From positions 21,986 through 85,985 of the forward strand of contig CAKZOO010000065.1 in NCBI GenBank assembly GCA_937136455.1: 64,000 nucleotides of DNA, in the 5' to 3' direction. The DNA comes from an uncultured Flavobacteriaceae bacterium (GTDB lineage: Bacteria; Bacteroidota; Bacteroidia; Flavobacteriales; Flavobacteriaceae). A program made the translations under genes and the position numbers. The notes under the pieces were generated by a model, which saw nothing but the letters and a program-made list of their open reading frames with translations, made no database searches and had not been told where the DNA came from. Positions 8,004-17,304 of this stretch are shown here, piece by piece; the first letter of the stretch is position 1, and each line of letters begins with the position of its first letter.

Positions 8004-9773
8004 ATGCAACAACCGACAAGACTTTTTGATTTTGCTTATTGGGAAAGGGATAACTACAACCTAGAGAAAGCCTTTGTGTCTAAGTATCAGGGTACTTGGG
8101 AGACTACATCATCAGAGGATTATATCAATAAAGGGAATATTATCAGTAGAGCTCTTTTGCGATTAGGAGTGCAAGCCAATGATAAAATTGCCGTTATTTC
8201 ATTAACCAATAGAACAGAATGGCATATCATGGATTTGGGGGTACTTCAAATAGGAGCTCAAAATGTGCCTATTTATCCAACGATTTCTATTGAAGATTAC
8301 GAGTACGTATTGAATCACTCGGAATCCAAATACTGTTTTATATCCTGTGAATTTGTCTATGAGAAAATCAAAGCGATAAAAGACAATACCTCTTTAATTG
8401 AAATATACTCCTTTAATGAGATTCCCGGATGTAAACATTGGAGTGAATTATTAGAACTAGGAGCTGACCCCTCGAATCAAAGTGAAGTTGATGCACTAAA
8501 GGATGCTGTAAAAGAAGAAGATCTAGCGACCATTATTTATACCTCAGGAACTACTGGTAAACCTAAGGGCGTAATGTTGTCTCACCGCAATGTAGTGAAG
8601 AACGTTATTTATTCCTGTGATCGCCTTCCACTAGAACGAGGTTCTAGTCGTGCACTGAGCTTTTTACCTATCTGTCATATATTCGAAAGAGTGATTACCT
8701 ATATCTACCAGTATGTAGGAGTTGAGATTGTCTTTGCGGAATCCCTTGAAACCATTAGTGATAATCTAAAAGAATTTAAGCCTGAAGTGATGACTGCGGT
8801 ACCAAGGTTGTTAGAAAAGGTCTATGATAGTATCATCGCCAAGGGTGCTGCACTTACAGGGATTAAAAAAATGTTGTTTTTCTGGGCGGTAAATCTCGGT
8901 CTTAATTACGAACCATACGGTCAAAACGGTTGGTGGTACGAACGCAAATTAAAACTAGCTCGTAAGCTTATTTTTAGCAAGTGGAAGGAAGGATTGGGTG
9001 GAAACCTCAAATTGATAGCATCAGGTTCTGCTGCACTTCAACCTCGCTTAGCACGTATATTCAACGCGGCTGAATTGGGAGTGATGGAAGGCTATGGCCT
9101 AACGGAGACTTCACCTGTGGTATCAGTGAATGATATGAGAGACGGAAAGTTTCGAATAGGAACGGTAGGTAAACTCATAGCGGATACTGAAGTAAAAATT
9201 GCAGAAGACGGTGAAATTCTAGTAAAAGGTCCTCAGGTAATGATGGGTTATTACAAAGATCCCGAAAAGACAGCAGAGGTCATCAAAAATGGTTATTTCC
9301 ACACAGGAGATATTGGAGAACTAGATTCCGATGGTTTTTTGAGAATTACCGATCGCAAAAAAGAAATGTTTAAGACCTCTGGTGGGAAATACGTCGCTCC
9401 TCAACTATTAGAAAACAGATTTAAGCAATCGAGATTCATCGAACAAATCATGGTTGTTGGAGAAGGAGAGAAGATGCCTGCTGCAATTATACAGCCAGAC
9501 TTTGCCTTTGTAGGTAATTGGGCAAAGAAAAAAGGAATAGTTTTTAGTAACAATGAAGAGTTAATCGCTTCTGAGAAAGTAATAAAACGCATTCAAAAGG
9601 AAGTTGATGAGGCGAATGAAGATTTTGCAAAATTTGAAAAGGTGAAGCAATTTAGATTAAGTCCTGTCCAATGGACTCCAGATTCTGGACACCTAACTCC
9701 TACGATGAAACTCAAACGTAAAATCGTTAAAGAATTTCACAAAGATCTATACGAATCGATCTATAGGCCTTAA
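8004..9773 (+). CDS. Long-chain acyl-CoA synthetase (AMP-forming)
   Basis: This 589-residue ANL-superfamily enzyme activates fatty acids to acyl-CoA via an acyl-adenylate. Motifs in order are the P-loop-like YTSGTTGKPKGVMLSH near residue 178, GYGLTETSPV near 362, and HTGDIGELDSDGFLRITDRKKE near 433, where the Asp and Arg contact the ribose and phosphate. Size fits long-chain (FadD/FACS-like) ligases. It is transcribed divergently from the marR-fad operon with the 18-bp palindrome between them, so it probably supplies substrate to that pathway under the same regulator. A bidirectional hairpin terminator follows the stop codon. Confidence 0.93.
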   Translation: MQQPTRLFDFAYWERDNYNLEKAFVSKYQGTWETTSSEDYINKGNIISRALLRLGVQANDKIAVISLTNRTEWHIMDLGVLQIGAQNVPIYPTISIEDYEYVLNHSESKYCFISCEFVYEKIKAIKDNTSLIEIYSFNEIPGCKHWSELLELGADPSNQSEVDALKDAVKEEDLATIIYTSGTTGKPKGVMLSHRNVVKNVIYSCDRLPLERGSSRALSFLPICHIFERVITYIYQYVGVEIVFAESLETISDNLKEFKPEVMTAVPRLLEKVYDSIIAKGAALTGIKKMLFFWAVNLGLNYEPYGQNGWWYERKLKLARKLIFSKWKEGLGGNLKLIASGSAALQPRLARIFNAAELGVMEGYGLTETSPVVSVNDMRDGKFRIGTVGKLIADTEVKIAEDGEILVKGPQVMMGYYKDPEKTAEVIKNGYFHTGDIGELDSDGFLRITDRKKEMFKTSGGKYVAPQLLENRFKQSRFIEQIMVVGEGEKMPAAIIQPDFAFVGNWAKKKGIVFSNNEELIASEKVIKRIQKEVDEANEDFAKFEKVKQFRLSPVQWTPDSGHLTPTMKLKRKIVKEFHKDLYESIYRP

Positions 9774-9788
9774 TATTGATAAAAAAAT

Positions 9789-9808
9789 AGCCCTTCATTT
9801 GAAGGGCT
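9789..9808. terminator. Bidirectional intrinsic terminator
   Basis: AGCCCTTC (9789-9796) and GAAGGGCT (9801-9808) form a perfect 8-bp GC-rich stem with an ATTT loop. It is flanked by an A-tract on the left and a T-tract on the right, so it can end both the rightward acyl-CoA ligase and the leftward purL transcripts, which converge here. Confidence 0.9.
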
Positions 9809-9814
9809 TCTTTT

Positions 9815-12800
9815 TTAGTTGTGCTTCTCAATCCATTTACGAGCATTGATAAATGCTTCAATCCAAGGACTGACCTTATCATCTCTATCTTTTGGGTAAT
9901 CTGCCCAGTTCCATTCAAAGATGGAACGTTCAATATGAGGCATCGTCACTAAATGTCTGCCAGTTGCATCGGTAAGCATTGCTGTGTTGTAATCACTTCC
10001 ATTAGGATTAGAAGGATAGGCGTCATAAGCGTATTGAGCTACGATATTGTAGTGTTCTCTCGATAGTGGAAGGTTGAATTTACCTTCTCCATGTGAAATC
10101 CAAACTCCTAAGCTTGTTCCTGCAAGAGATGAAAGCATTACAGAGTTATTCACTCCAATAGTTACCGAAGTAAAGCTACTCTCGTGTTTGTGAGAATCGT
10201 TGTGAAGCATTTTACCGTGAACTTCTAGTTCTGGATGAATGAGTTCCAATTCCATAAAGAGTTGACATCCATTACAGATACCCACTGATAGGGTGTCAGG
10301 TCTGTCAAAGAAGTTTTTAAGTGCTTTATTGGCCTTTTCATTGTATTTAAATGCTCCAGCCCAACCTTTAGCAGATCCTAAAACATCGGAGTTAGAGAAT
10401 CCACCAACAGCTCCGATAAATTGAATATCTTCAAGAGTTTCTCTACCTGATATCAAGTCCGTCATGTGGACGTCTTTAACATCAAAACCAGCTAAATACA
10501 TCGCATTGGCCATTTCTCGTTCCGAATTGGATCCTTTTTCTCTGAGTATTGCAGCTTTAGGTCTTTTTCCTCTTGGAAGTTCTGGTAATTGACCGTTAAA
10601 CCCACTAGGAAAATTGTAATGTAGAGGTTGTTTTTTGTAGTTGTTAAAGCGCTCTAAGGCTTTGTTATTAGCAGTTTGCTTATTGTCTAAGAAATAGGAT
10701 GTTTTATACCATACATCTCTTAGTTGAGGTATCGGTAAAATAAGTTCGGTCTTATTGTGTTTAAGTCCAATGGCTCCTTTTGAAATCGCTTTTCCAATTT
10801 TAATGGCTTGAATATCAGAATTTTCAATTGCTTGTTCAGCTTCTGAATCTTTAGCTTGAATTAAAATACCAGCATTTTCAGCAAAAAGCACCTTAATTAA
10901 ATCATCTTCGTTTAATGGACTTAAATCAATAGTAGCTCCAAGGTCATTGTCTGCAAAACACATTTCGAGAAGAGCAGTAATGAGCCCACCAGAACTAATA
11001 TCGTGTCCTGCAGCAATTTGATCATTGCTGATGAGTTCTTGAACTTTATTAAAAGCTTTCTTTACAAAAGAAGCGTCTTTTACATCAGGAACTTCACTAC
11101 CAACTGTATTTAAGATCTGAGCAAATGAAGATCCTCCAAGTTTAAACTGATCTTGTGAGAAGTTGATATAATATATGGCTCCAGCATTTCTTTGAAGCAT
11201 CGGTTCTACAACCTTTGTAAAATCACTACAATGAGCAGCAGCTGATATAATTACGGTACCAGGGGCAATGACATCACCATCAGGATAACGTTGTTTCATA
11301 GAAAGGGAATCTTTTCCGGTTGGAACATTGATTCCGAGTTCAATTGCATAATCAGATACCGCCTGAACAGCATCGTATAGACGTGCATCTTCTCCAGGAT
11401 TATTACAAGGCCACATCCAGTTTGCAGAAAGGGAAACAGATTGCAATTGATCTTGTAGTGGAGCCCAAATAATATTGGTCAAGGATTCTGTGATACTATT
11501 TCTACTACCTGCAGCAGGATTGACAAGAGCTGAAACGGGACTGTGTCCTATTGCAGTCGCAACTCCGTCGACACCTTTGTAATCTAAGGCCATCACACCA
11601 CAGTTGTTGAGTGGTAATTGAAGTGGTCCAACACATTGTTGGATAGCAACTTTTCCACCAACACAGCGATCCACTTTATTTGTAAGCCAGTCTTTACATC
11701 CAACAGACTCCAATTGAAGTACATTTTCTAAATATGTTGAAAGCTCATTTACATCATAAGTAGCATCTTTATAGGCGCGATCTACTTTAGAATCTTCCAT
11801 GATGGTTTTTGGAGCAGAGCCAAACATATCTGCGAGCGCAAGATCCATAGGTTTTTCACCAGTAGTCTTCGACTGAAAACTAAAGCGATAATCTTTAGTC
11901 ACCTCTCCAACTTCATACATAGGAGCTCGTTCACGATCCGAAACTCTTTTTAAGAAGGCAGTGTCTTTTTCTCCGATCACCAGCCCCATACGTTCCTGAG
12001 ATTCATTTCCTATAATTTCTTTGGCAGAAAGTGTAGGATCACCTACTGGAAGTTGGTCTAAATCAATTTTTCCACCAGTTTCTTCAACCAGTTCTGATAA
12101 ACAGTTGAGGTGTCCACCAGCTCCGTGATCGTGTATTGATACAATCGGATTGTTATCAGATTCAATCATTCCACGAATAGCATTGGCAGCTCTTTTTTGC
12201 ATTTCGGGATTCGAACGCTGAATAGCGTTGAGTTCAATGACAGCTCCAAAGGCACCAGTATCTGCACTAGATACAGCAGCACCACCCATACCGATACGGT
12301 AATTGTCACCACCTAAGATGACAATCTTATCGCCTTTCTCTGGGCGATCTTTTAGTGCTTGAGATGCTTTTCCAAATCCGATCCCACCAGCCTGCATTAT
12401 CACCTTGTCGTATCCGACCTTTCTACCATCTTCTTCGTGTTCAAACGTCAATACGGATCCATTGATCAGTGGTTGACCAAATTTATTTCCAAAATCAGAA
12501 GCACCATTAGATGCTTTGATTAAGATGTCAATAGGATTTTGATAGAGCCATTTACGAGCGGGCATTCCATTTTTCTCCCATGATCTTCCTTTTAAAATTC
12601 TAGAGTAAGGAGTCATATATACAGCTGTTCCAGCTAAAGGTAAGGCTCCTTTTCCTCCAGCAAGTCGATCTCTAATTTCACCACCAGAACCAGTTGCAGC
12701 ACCGTTAAAAGGCTCTACAGTAGTTGGAAAATTGTGTGTCTCTGCTTTGAGAGAAAGTACCGTTTCCATTTCAGTTTCCTGATAGTAGTCTGGCTGATCT

Positions 12801-13480
12801 GGAGTCTTTGGGGCAAATTGAATTGCTTTGGGCCCTTTGATAAAAGCGACATTGTCCTTATATGCAGACACCACAGAATTAGGGTGTGTCTCTGTTGTTT
12901 TTCTAATGAGTTTAAAGAGAGAGTGAGGCATTTCAACTCCATCAATTACAAAGTTTCCATTAAAAATTTTATGTCTACAGTGTTCTGAATTGACTTGTGA
13001 AAATCCAAATACTTCAGCATCGGTTAATTTTCTTCCGATACGCTGAGATACTTCTTCTAGGTACGTAACTTCTTCATCACTTAAAGACAAGCCTTCCTGA
13101 ATATTATAGGCTGCAATATCTTCTATTTCAAGTACAGCTTTAGGCTCTATATCAACTCTAAATAAGGATTGATCTAAACTTGAAAATTTTTGAGATAGCA
13201 TAGGATCAAAATCCTCATAGGATTCATTGACCGCGAAGTATTCCTCAATTCGAATGATACCCTCAATACCCATATTTTGAGTAATTTCTGTAGCATTCGT
13301 ACTCCAAGGACTAATCATAGTAGCTCTTGGACCAATAAAATATCCAGATAGACTTTCTTCTTTTAGAAGCGTTTCATTACCGAATAACCATGTTAATTTT
13401 GAAGTATCGTCTGCAGATAAATTGTTTGAAGTTTCTACTGCATAAACTTTTTGAGAAGGATTCCCGAAAAAATGGATCAT
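9815..13480 (-). CDS. purL: Phosphoribosylformylglycinamidine synthase (long single-chain form)
   Basis: This 1221-residue enzyme catalyses the fourth step of de novo purine synthesis (FGAR + glutamine + ATP to FGAM). It is the large single-chain PurL with N-terminal linker, two AIR-synthase-like halves (LKAETHNFPTTVEPFNGAATG near residue 250; GHDISSGG near 860) and a C-terminal glutamine amidotransferase domain. The latter shows the nucleophile in VGICNGCQLFMELEL and a His in SHGEGKF. I start at the ATG at 13480 (MIHFFGNPSQ), 21 nt below a TAAATTTG promoter core; an alternative start 8 codons upstream would overlap that core. A terminator follows. Clear assignment. Confidence 0.96.
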   Translation of the reverse strand: MIHFFGNPSQKVYAVETSNNLSADDTSKLTWLFGNETLLKEESLSGYFIGPRATMISPWSTNATEITQNMGIEGIIRIEEYFAVNESYEDFDPMLSQKFSSLDQSLFRVDIEPKAVLEIEDIAAYNIQEGLSLSDEEVTYLEEVSQRIGRKLTDAEVFGFSQVNSEHCRHKIFNGNFVIDGVEMPHSLFKLIRKTTETHPNSVVSAYKDNVAFIKGPKAIQFAPKTPDQPDYYQETEMETVLSLKAETHNFPTTVEPFNGAATGSGGEIRDRLAGGKGALPLAGTAVYMTPYSRILKGRSWEKNGMPARKWLYQNPIDILIKASNGASDFGNKFGQPLINGSVLTFEHEEDGRKVGYDKVIMQAGGIGFGKASQALKDRPEKGDKIVILGGDNYRIGMGGAAVSSADTGAFGAVIELNAIQRSNPEMQKRAANAIRGMIESDNNPIVSIHDHGAGGHLNCLSELVEETGGKIDLDQLPVGDPTLSAKEIIGNESQERMGLVIGEKDTAFLKRVSDRERAPMYEVGEVTKDYRFSFQSKTTGEKPMDLALADMFGSAPKTIMEDSKVDRAYKDATYDVNELSTYLENVLQLESVGCKDWLTNKVDRCVGGKVAIQQCVGPLQLPLNNCGVMALDYKGVDGVATAIGHSPVSALVNPAAGSRNSITESLTNIIWAPLQDQLQSVSLSANWMWPCNNPGEDARLYDAVQAVSDYAIELGINVPTGKDSLSMKQRYPDGDVIAPGTVIISAAAHCSDFTKVVEPMLQRNAGAIYYINFSQDQFKLGGSSFAQILNTVGSEVPDVKDASFVKKAFNKVQELISNDQIAAGHDISSGGLITALLEMCFADNDLGATIDLSPLNEDDLIKVLFAENAGILIQAKDSEAEQAIENSDIQAIKIGKAISKGAIGLKHNKTELILPIPQLRDVWYKTSYFLDNKQTANNKALERFNNYKKQPLHYNFPSGFNGQLPELPRGKRPKAAILREKGSNSEREMANAMYLAGFDVKDVHMTDLISGRETLEDIQFIGAVGGFSNSDVLGSAKGWAGAFKYNEKANKALKNFFDRPDTLSVGICNGCQLFMELELIHPELEVHGKMLHNDSHKHESSFTSVTIGVNNSVMLSSLAGTSLGVWISHGEGKFNLPLSREHYNIVAQYAYDAYPSNPNGSDYNTAMLTDATGRHLVTMPHIERSIFEWNWADYPKDRDDKVSPWIEAFINARKWIEKHN

Positions 13481-13501
13481 AATCACTGTTTTAAGACCCT
13501 G

Positions 13502-13509
13502 CAAATTTA
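13502..13509 (-). promoter_or_regulatory. Promoter -7 element of purL
   Basis: Minus-strand TAAATTTG matches the Bacteroidota -7 consensus TAnnTTTG exactly. It lies 21 nt upstream of the purL ATG at 13480, giving a leader of roughly 10-16 nt. I found no well-spaced -33 TTG. Confidence 0.5.
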
Positions 13510-13572
13510 AGGTAAATTCAGCGATTATTCCCTATATCAAATAAGGAGTTATTAAAGAAAGTTGTTAATAGG

Positions 13573-14787
13573 TTATTCGACCTTTTTTAGAAGTGCCATA
13601 TAGAAACCATCAAAGCCACTCTTAGAAGCAAAAACGTGATTCTCTTTTTCTAATTGAAAAGATTTTCCAGCTTCTGAATTTAAAAAGGCCTCTACTTGCA
13701 TTTGGTTTTCTTGGGGTAAAATCGAACAGGTAGCATATACCATTTTCCCTCCACTTTTAACCATTTTGCTGTAAGATTCCAGAATCTCAGCCTGGGTTTT
13801 TAGAACGCGATCCAAAAATGACTGATCGAGTTTCCACTTCGCATCTGGATTTCTTTTTAGAACACCAAGACCTGTACAAGGAGCATCGATGAGTAGTCGA
13901 TCCGCTTGTCCTTTTAACTTTTTAATCACCTTAGTAGAATCGATGACTCTAGTTTCAATATTGTGGGCTCCGTTACGCTTCGCTCTTCGTTTTAGCTCTT
14001 TTAATTTATTTTCATAAATATCGAGTGCAATCAATTGACCTTTGTTCTCCATTTGTGCAGCGATGTGAAGAGATTTTCCTCCAGCCCCAGCACAGGCATC
14101 AATCACTCTCATGCCTGGTTCAACTTCTAAAAATGGTGCCACTAATTGTGAAGAAGCGTCTTGAACTTCGAACCATCCATTTTGAAATAATTCAGTCTTA
14201 AAGACATTGGCTCTTCTTTTTAGGATTAAAGCATTTGGATAATCTTCAGATTTATCGGTCACGATATCCAGCTTCAGGAGTTCTTTGTAGAGTTGTTCTC
14301 TAGTGCATTTTAGAGAGTTTGCTCTAAGGACTACTTGAGCTTCTTGATTCAGTGCGTGTAATTCTTTAGCCCAAAACGCTTCTCCTAAAGCTTTAACTCC
14401 TAATTCATCCATCCAATCAGGAATGGATTCTGCAATTTTTCGAGTAGCTGATAATTCGTCAAATTTTCCTTTGATTCTTCGCTCAGGAGTTCCCTCTATT
14501 TGCTTCCAATCTGGTAATTGATGACCCTTGAGTACAGCCCAAACAGCCCATATTCTGTATAAGTTTTCTCTGCTATAAGGAGCCTTTACTTCTGCAATAG
14601 TTTCATACAAGCGTTTATAGCGAACAATTTCATAGGTGGTTTCAGCAATGAATCCACGATCTCTAGCACCCCAACGCTTATCAAACTTCAAAACTTTTTC
14701 AACGACCTTATCTGCGTATTGACCTTCGTTAAAAATCATATTACAGGCGTCGACTACTGCAAAAACGAGATTTCTGTGTAATTTCAT
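13573..14787 (-). CDS. RsmB/NOP-type rRNA cytosine-C5 methyltransferase
   Basis: This 404-residue SAM-dependent RNA methyltransferase belongs to the Nol1/Nop2/Sun family. Visible motifs are motif I DACAGAGGKSLHIA near residue 228, the proline-cysteine motif IV DAPCTGLGVLKRNPDAKW near 298, and motif VI YATCSILPQEN near 350 with the catalytic cysteine. These two cysteines are the hallmark pair of m5C methylases. The N-terminal part resembles the NusB/RsmB-like leader domain in reduced form. RsmB (16S C967) is the nearest named relative, but the exact target base cannot be assigned. It is divergent from the lipoprotein at 14840 with back-to-back promoters. Confidence 0.88.
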   Translation of the reverse strand: MKLHRNLVFAVVDACNMIFNEGQYADKVVEKVLKFDKRWGARDRGFIAETTYEIVRYKRLYETIAEVKAPYSRENLYRIWAVWAVLKGHQLPDWKQIEGTPERRIKGKFDELSATRKIAESIPDWMDELGVKALGEAFWAKELHALNQEAQVVLRANSLKCTREQLYKELLKLDIVTDKSEDYPNALILKRRANVFKTELFQNGWFEVQDASSQLVAPFLEVEPGMRVIDACAGAGGKSLHIAAQMENKGQLIALDIYENKLKELKRRAKRNGAHNIETRVIDSTKVIKKLKGQADRLLIDAPCTGLGVLKRNPDAKWKLDQSFLDRVLKTQAEILESYSKMVKSGGKMVYATCSILPQENQMQVEAFLNSEAGKSFQLEKENHVFASKSGFDGFYMALLKKVE

Positions 14788-14806
14788 AGGAACTTTAATT
14801 CTGCTG

Positions 14807-14827
14807 CAAAGCTAAGCTTAATTTTTG
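14807..14827. promoter_or_regulatory. Back-to-back divergent promoters
   Basis: Minus-strand TAGCTTTG (14807-14814) is an exact TAnnTTTG match 19 nt before the rsmB-like ATG. Only 4 bp away on the plus strand, TAATTTTTG (14819-14827) resembles the same element with one extra base and precedes the ATG at 14840. The two cores are so close that polymerase should bind only one at a time. Confidence 0.5.
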
Positions 14828-14839
14828 TACTTTTTACTC

Positions 14840-15853
14840 ATGAAACCAAGCTATCTTATATTGTTGTCATTTCTGTTGCTGGGTTGTAACACAAAAGAAA
14901 TAAATCCCATTACAACAGTTCGTGTGAGTGAACTCTTTAGGGATTCTGTATCGATACGTGCAATTTCAATTAAGGATCAACAGTTGTTTTTTGGAACCTC
15001 AAAGGCCTATATTGGAATCTTAGATCTAAAAACGCATCAACTCGATACGCTAGTGTTTCCTGGGCAAGCATTTAGAGCTACTGCACTAAATTCTAAAAAT
15101 TATTATACCTTATCGTTGAATAATCCAGCACAATTACTAAAGATTGATTCACAGATGAATTCTGAATTGGTTTACACTGAGACTGGTGAAGCTGTCTTTT
15201 ACGATGCCTTACATTTTGTAAATGATCAAGTTGGTTTTGGACTCGGTGACAATTACGACGGATGTATGTCTATTGTGAAAACTACTGATGGTGGTAAACA
15301 ATGGATCAAACTAAACTGTGAAGATCTTCCTGAATCAACAATAGGAGAGGGTGCCTTTGCTGCGAGTAATACCAATATTGAATCCTATGGATCAACTATC
15401 TGGATGGCAACTACCATGGGAAAAGTTTACAGATCAGATGATTTAGGGGTACATTGGACAGCTGTTCAGAGTCCCCTAGTTGATGAATCTGCAACTCATG
15501 GAATTTACTCTATGGATTTTTATGACATTCAGAGAGGCATCATCTATGGGGGAGATTATACCAATCCTACTTATAATAAAAATAATATCGCAGAGACCTT
15601 AGATGGAGGTCAGACTTGGAAGCTGATAGCAGATGGGACCAATCAAGGATATAAGAGTTGTGTTCAATATGTTCCAAATTCCAATGCACAGCAAATCATT
15701 GCTGTAGGGTTCACTGGAATCACTGTATCAAATGACAGTGGAAACACCTGGATTCCACTATCAGATGAGGGATTTTATACAATTCGATTTGTAAACGAAT
15801 CAACTGCATATGCAGCAGGTAATGGTAGAATTGCTAAATTAGAATTTAACTAA
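14840..15853 (+). CDS. Asp-box (YCF48/BNR-like) beta-propeller lipoprotein
   Basis: This 337-residue protein starts at the ATG at 14840; a TTG 5 codons upstream lies in the promoter. A lipoprotein signal peptide ends in LLLGC, so it should be anchored in a membrane facing the periplasm. The mature part has four Asp-box repeats of the type S/T-x-D-x-G-x-x-W: KTTDGGKQW, RSDDLGVHW, ETLDGGQTW and SNDSGNTW. These mark a YCF48- or sialidase-like beta-propeller. No sialidase catalytic residues can be assigned, so enzymatic activity is not claimed. Such proteins are often labelled oxidoreductase without basis. Its last 8 nt overlap the convergent DUF302 gene. Confidence 0.8.
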   Translation: MKPSYLILLSFLLLGCNTKEINPITTVRVSELFRDSVSIRAISIKDQQLFFGTSKAYIGILDLKTHQLDTLVFPGQAFRATALNSKNYYTLSLNNPAQLLKIDSQMNSELVYTETGEAVFYDALHFVNDQVGFGLGDNYDGCMSIVKTTDGGKQWIKLNCEDLPESTIGEGAFAASNTNIESYGSTIWMATTMGKVYRSDDLGVHWTAVQSPLVDESATHGIYSMDFYDIQRGIIYGGDYTNPTYNKNNIAETLDGGQTWKLIADGTNQGYKSCVQYVPNSNAQQIIAVGFTGITVSNDSGNTWIPLSDEGFYTIRFVNESTAYAAGNGRIAKLEFN

Positions 15854-16238
15854 GTTGAGCAATTACTTTATCGAGTTTTGCATTGACTTCACTCGCTAAA
15901 GCTCCTAATTCTTCATTCTCGACAGACATCATGGAAGCCATGGGGTCCACTGCGGACACTTCGATGGTTCCATTATCGTGTTGTTGAACCACAACATTAC
16001 AAGGTAAGAATACTCCAATTTTGTTTTCTGAGCTGATTGCTTTATGTGCAAAGTGAGGGTTACAAGCACCTAAGATGCGGTATTTTTGAAAGTCTAGATC
16101 TAATTTTTTCTTGAAAGTGGCAGATACATCTATGTCAGTTAAGACACCAAAACCTTCCGTTTTTAATGCTTCGGTAACAGCTTCGATGACCTCTTCAAAT
16201 GATTTCCCTTCAAGGGTGACGCTTTTATGATAGTTCAT
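15846..16238 (-). CDS. DUF302-family protein
   Basis: This 130-residue soluble protein matches the DUF302 (TT1751-like) pattern: an N-terminal F-x-x-V-x-x-x-x-x-x-L-x-x-x-G-F-x-V helix-strand unit, then RILGACNPHFAHKAI and GVFLPCNVVVQQHDNGT with its conserved cysteines. The fold is a small alpha/beta dimer of unknown biochemical function; DUF302 genes sometimes sit near thiol or sulfide metabolism genes. Nothing nearby suggests its role here. It is monocistronic and converges with the Asp-box lipoprotein over an 8-bp overlap. A minus-strand TAGTTTTG (16262-16269) is a plausible promoter core 24 nt upstream. Confidence 0.85.
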   Translation of the reverse strand: MNYHKSVTLEGKSFEEVIEAVTEALKTEGFGVLTDIDVSATFKKKLDLDFQKYRILGACNPHFAHKAISSENKIGVFLPCNVVVQQHDNGTIEVSAVDPMASMMSVENEELGALASEVNAKLDKVIAQLS

Positions 16239-16309
16239 GATTTAGAATTTTAATTAAGTAACAAAACTAATCAATCAAACCCTGAACCTTTGTAAACGAT
16301 GTTACGCAA

Positions 16310-16807
16310 TTAAAGCAATGGAATTGCTATTTCTTTAGGCTTGTCGTTAGATTGATTGTCTTGACCTCTTCGTTCTCGGTGCATTCTCATTAGTTTTCTT
16401 CGAAAGTTATCTTCAGCTCTTGGCAGTAAGAGTACTTTACTGGCAGGTAAAACGTCTTGTAAATCCTTGTAGAGTTTCATGGTTCTCTTGTGTTCTGCAG
16501 TTCGCTCTGAGATGTATTCTTCAAGCAGTTTTTTAGCTTCAGATTCACTAAGTGAGCTAGGATCCAAATTGGATGCTTCAGCCCTTTTTCTCATAGATTG
16601 CCACATTTCAATTTGAGCTTTTTCAAATTGGTTATAAACAGGCCAAAAGTTAGAAGCTTCTTCGGCAGTCAACGAGAGTTGTTCTGTAAAATAAGCAACC
16701 TTAAAACTCTTGATTTTTTCGAATTGATTTTTCTCACTATCTGTTTGAGCGTATGAAAAAAGTACACTAAAGATTAAGAGTAGTGAAAGGTATATTTTAG
16801 TAGTCAT
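16310..16807 (-). CDS. Spy/LTxxQ-like periplasmic protein of an ECF sigma operon
   Basis: This 165-residue protein has a signal peptide (residues 1-20, ending SYAQ) and an almost all-helical, charged mature part. The segment EQLSLTAEEASNFWPVYNQ near residues 38-56 carries the LTxxE/Q-like motif of Spy/CpxP/ZraP proteins, and a later arginine-rich stretch follows VLLLPRAEDNFRRKLMRM. In flavobacteria such products are often called sensor of ECF-type sigma factor. Its start overlaps the end of the upstream anti-sigma-like gene by 11 nt, so the three genes form one translationally coupled operon. By analogy it may sense envelope stress or act as a chaperone; that is inference. Confidence 0.75.
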   Translation of the reverse strand: MTTKIYLSLLLIFSVLFSYAQTDSEKNQFEKIKSFKVAYFTEQLSLTAEEASNFWPVYNQFEKAQIEMWQSMRKRAEASNLDPSSLSESEAKKLLEEYISERTAEHKRTMKLYKDLQDVLPASKVLLLPRAEDNFRRKLMRMHRERRGQDNQSNDKPKEIAIPLL

Positions 16808-17273
16808 TTCCGTAGAGATTTAATTCTGAATATTCTTCTATTTGCAAATCGATATAGTCCTCAATAGTAGACTGATTGGAAGCTAAGAAGTCCAATTCTG
16901 TAGTTCCTTGAGGTAATTCGCTTGCTAATTCATAATTGTCAAAGGGGGTTTGTGTAGATCTGAGATAAGAATCGACCTCATTAAAACTCAACTGCTCGAA
17001 GTCTAAAAGAGTCGATTGATTAGAATTGATCAGGATTGGAACAGTGATTAAGATAGTGATCGCTGCAGCGATTGCAGTGATCTTATAACTGTTGAACAAT
17101 CGAATTACTTTTGGTTTCGACTCTTTCTCTGGTAACTTCACCTTAAATGAATCAAAGTAGTTGTCAGGAGCGGTAAAGCCAGAACGAGCCTTTTCTTCTC
17201 CAAGGGAAACCTTGAAGTTTTCCAGATAATTTTCTGGAATTTTAAAGGGGTTGTATTTTGGTATCTCGTTCAT
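16797..17273 (-). CDS. Putative membrane anti-sigma factor
   Basis: This 158-residue protein has one predicted transmembrane helix (ITAIAAAITILITVPILI, about residues 70-87) between a charged N-terminal part and a polar acidic C-terminal part, the layout of single-pass anti-sigma factors. The N-terminal half has two similar short units, IPENYLENFKVSL and APDNYFDSFKVKL, which may be the sigma-binding region. It lacks a zinc-finger anti-sigma motif (no HxxxCxxC). It is encoded 31 nt after the ECF sigma gene and overlaps the Spy-like gene by 11 nt. Role is inferred from context and topology. Confidence 0.65.
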   Translation of the reverse strand: MNEIPKYNPFKIPENYLENFKVSLGEEKARSGFTAPDNYFDSFKVKLPEKESKPKVIRLFNSYKITAIAAAITILITVPILINSNQSTLLDFEQLSFNEVDSYLRSTQTPFDNYELASELPQGTTELDFLASNQSTIEDYIDLQIEEYSELNLYGNDY

Positions 17274-17304
17274 ATTAAATATGATGTATTTTTTTACAAA
17301 AGGT

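Noticed and set aside
7908..8012. In-frame N-terminal extension of MarR
   Set aside because: It would translate through the palindrome and promoter region and adds a hydrophobic stretch untypical of MarR proteins; the ATG at 7907 gives a normal length.
9727..9933. Minus-strand frame across the acyl-CoA ligase end and purL end
   Set aside because: It crosses the bidirectional terminator and two confirmed gene ends.
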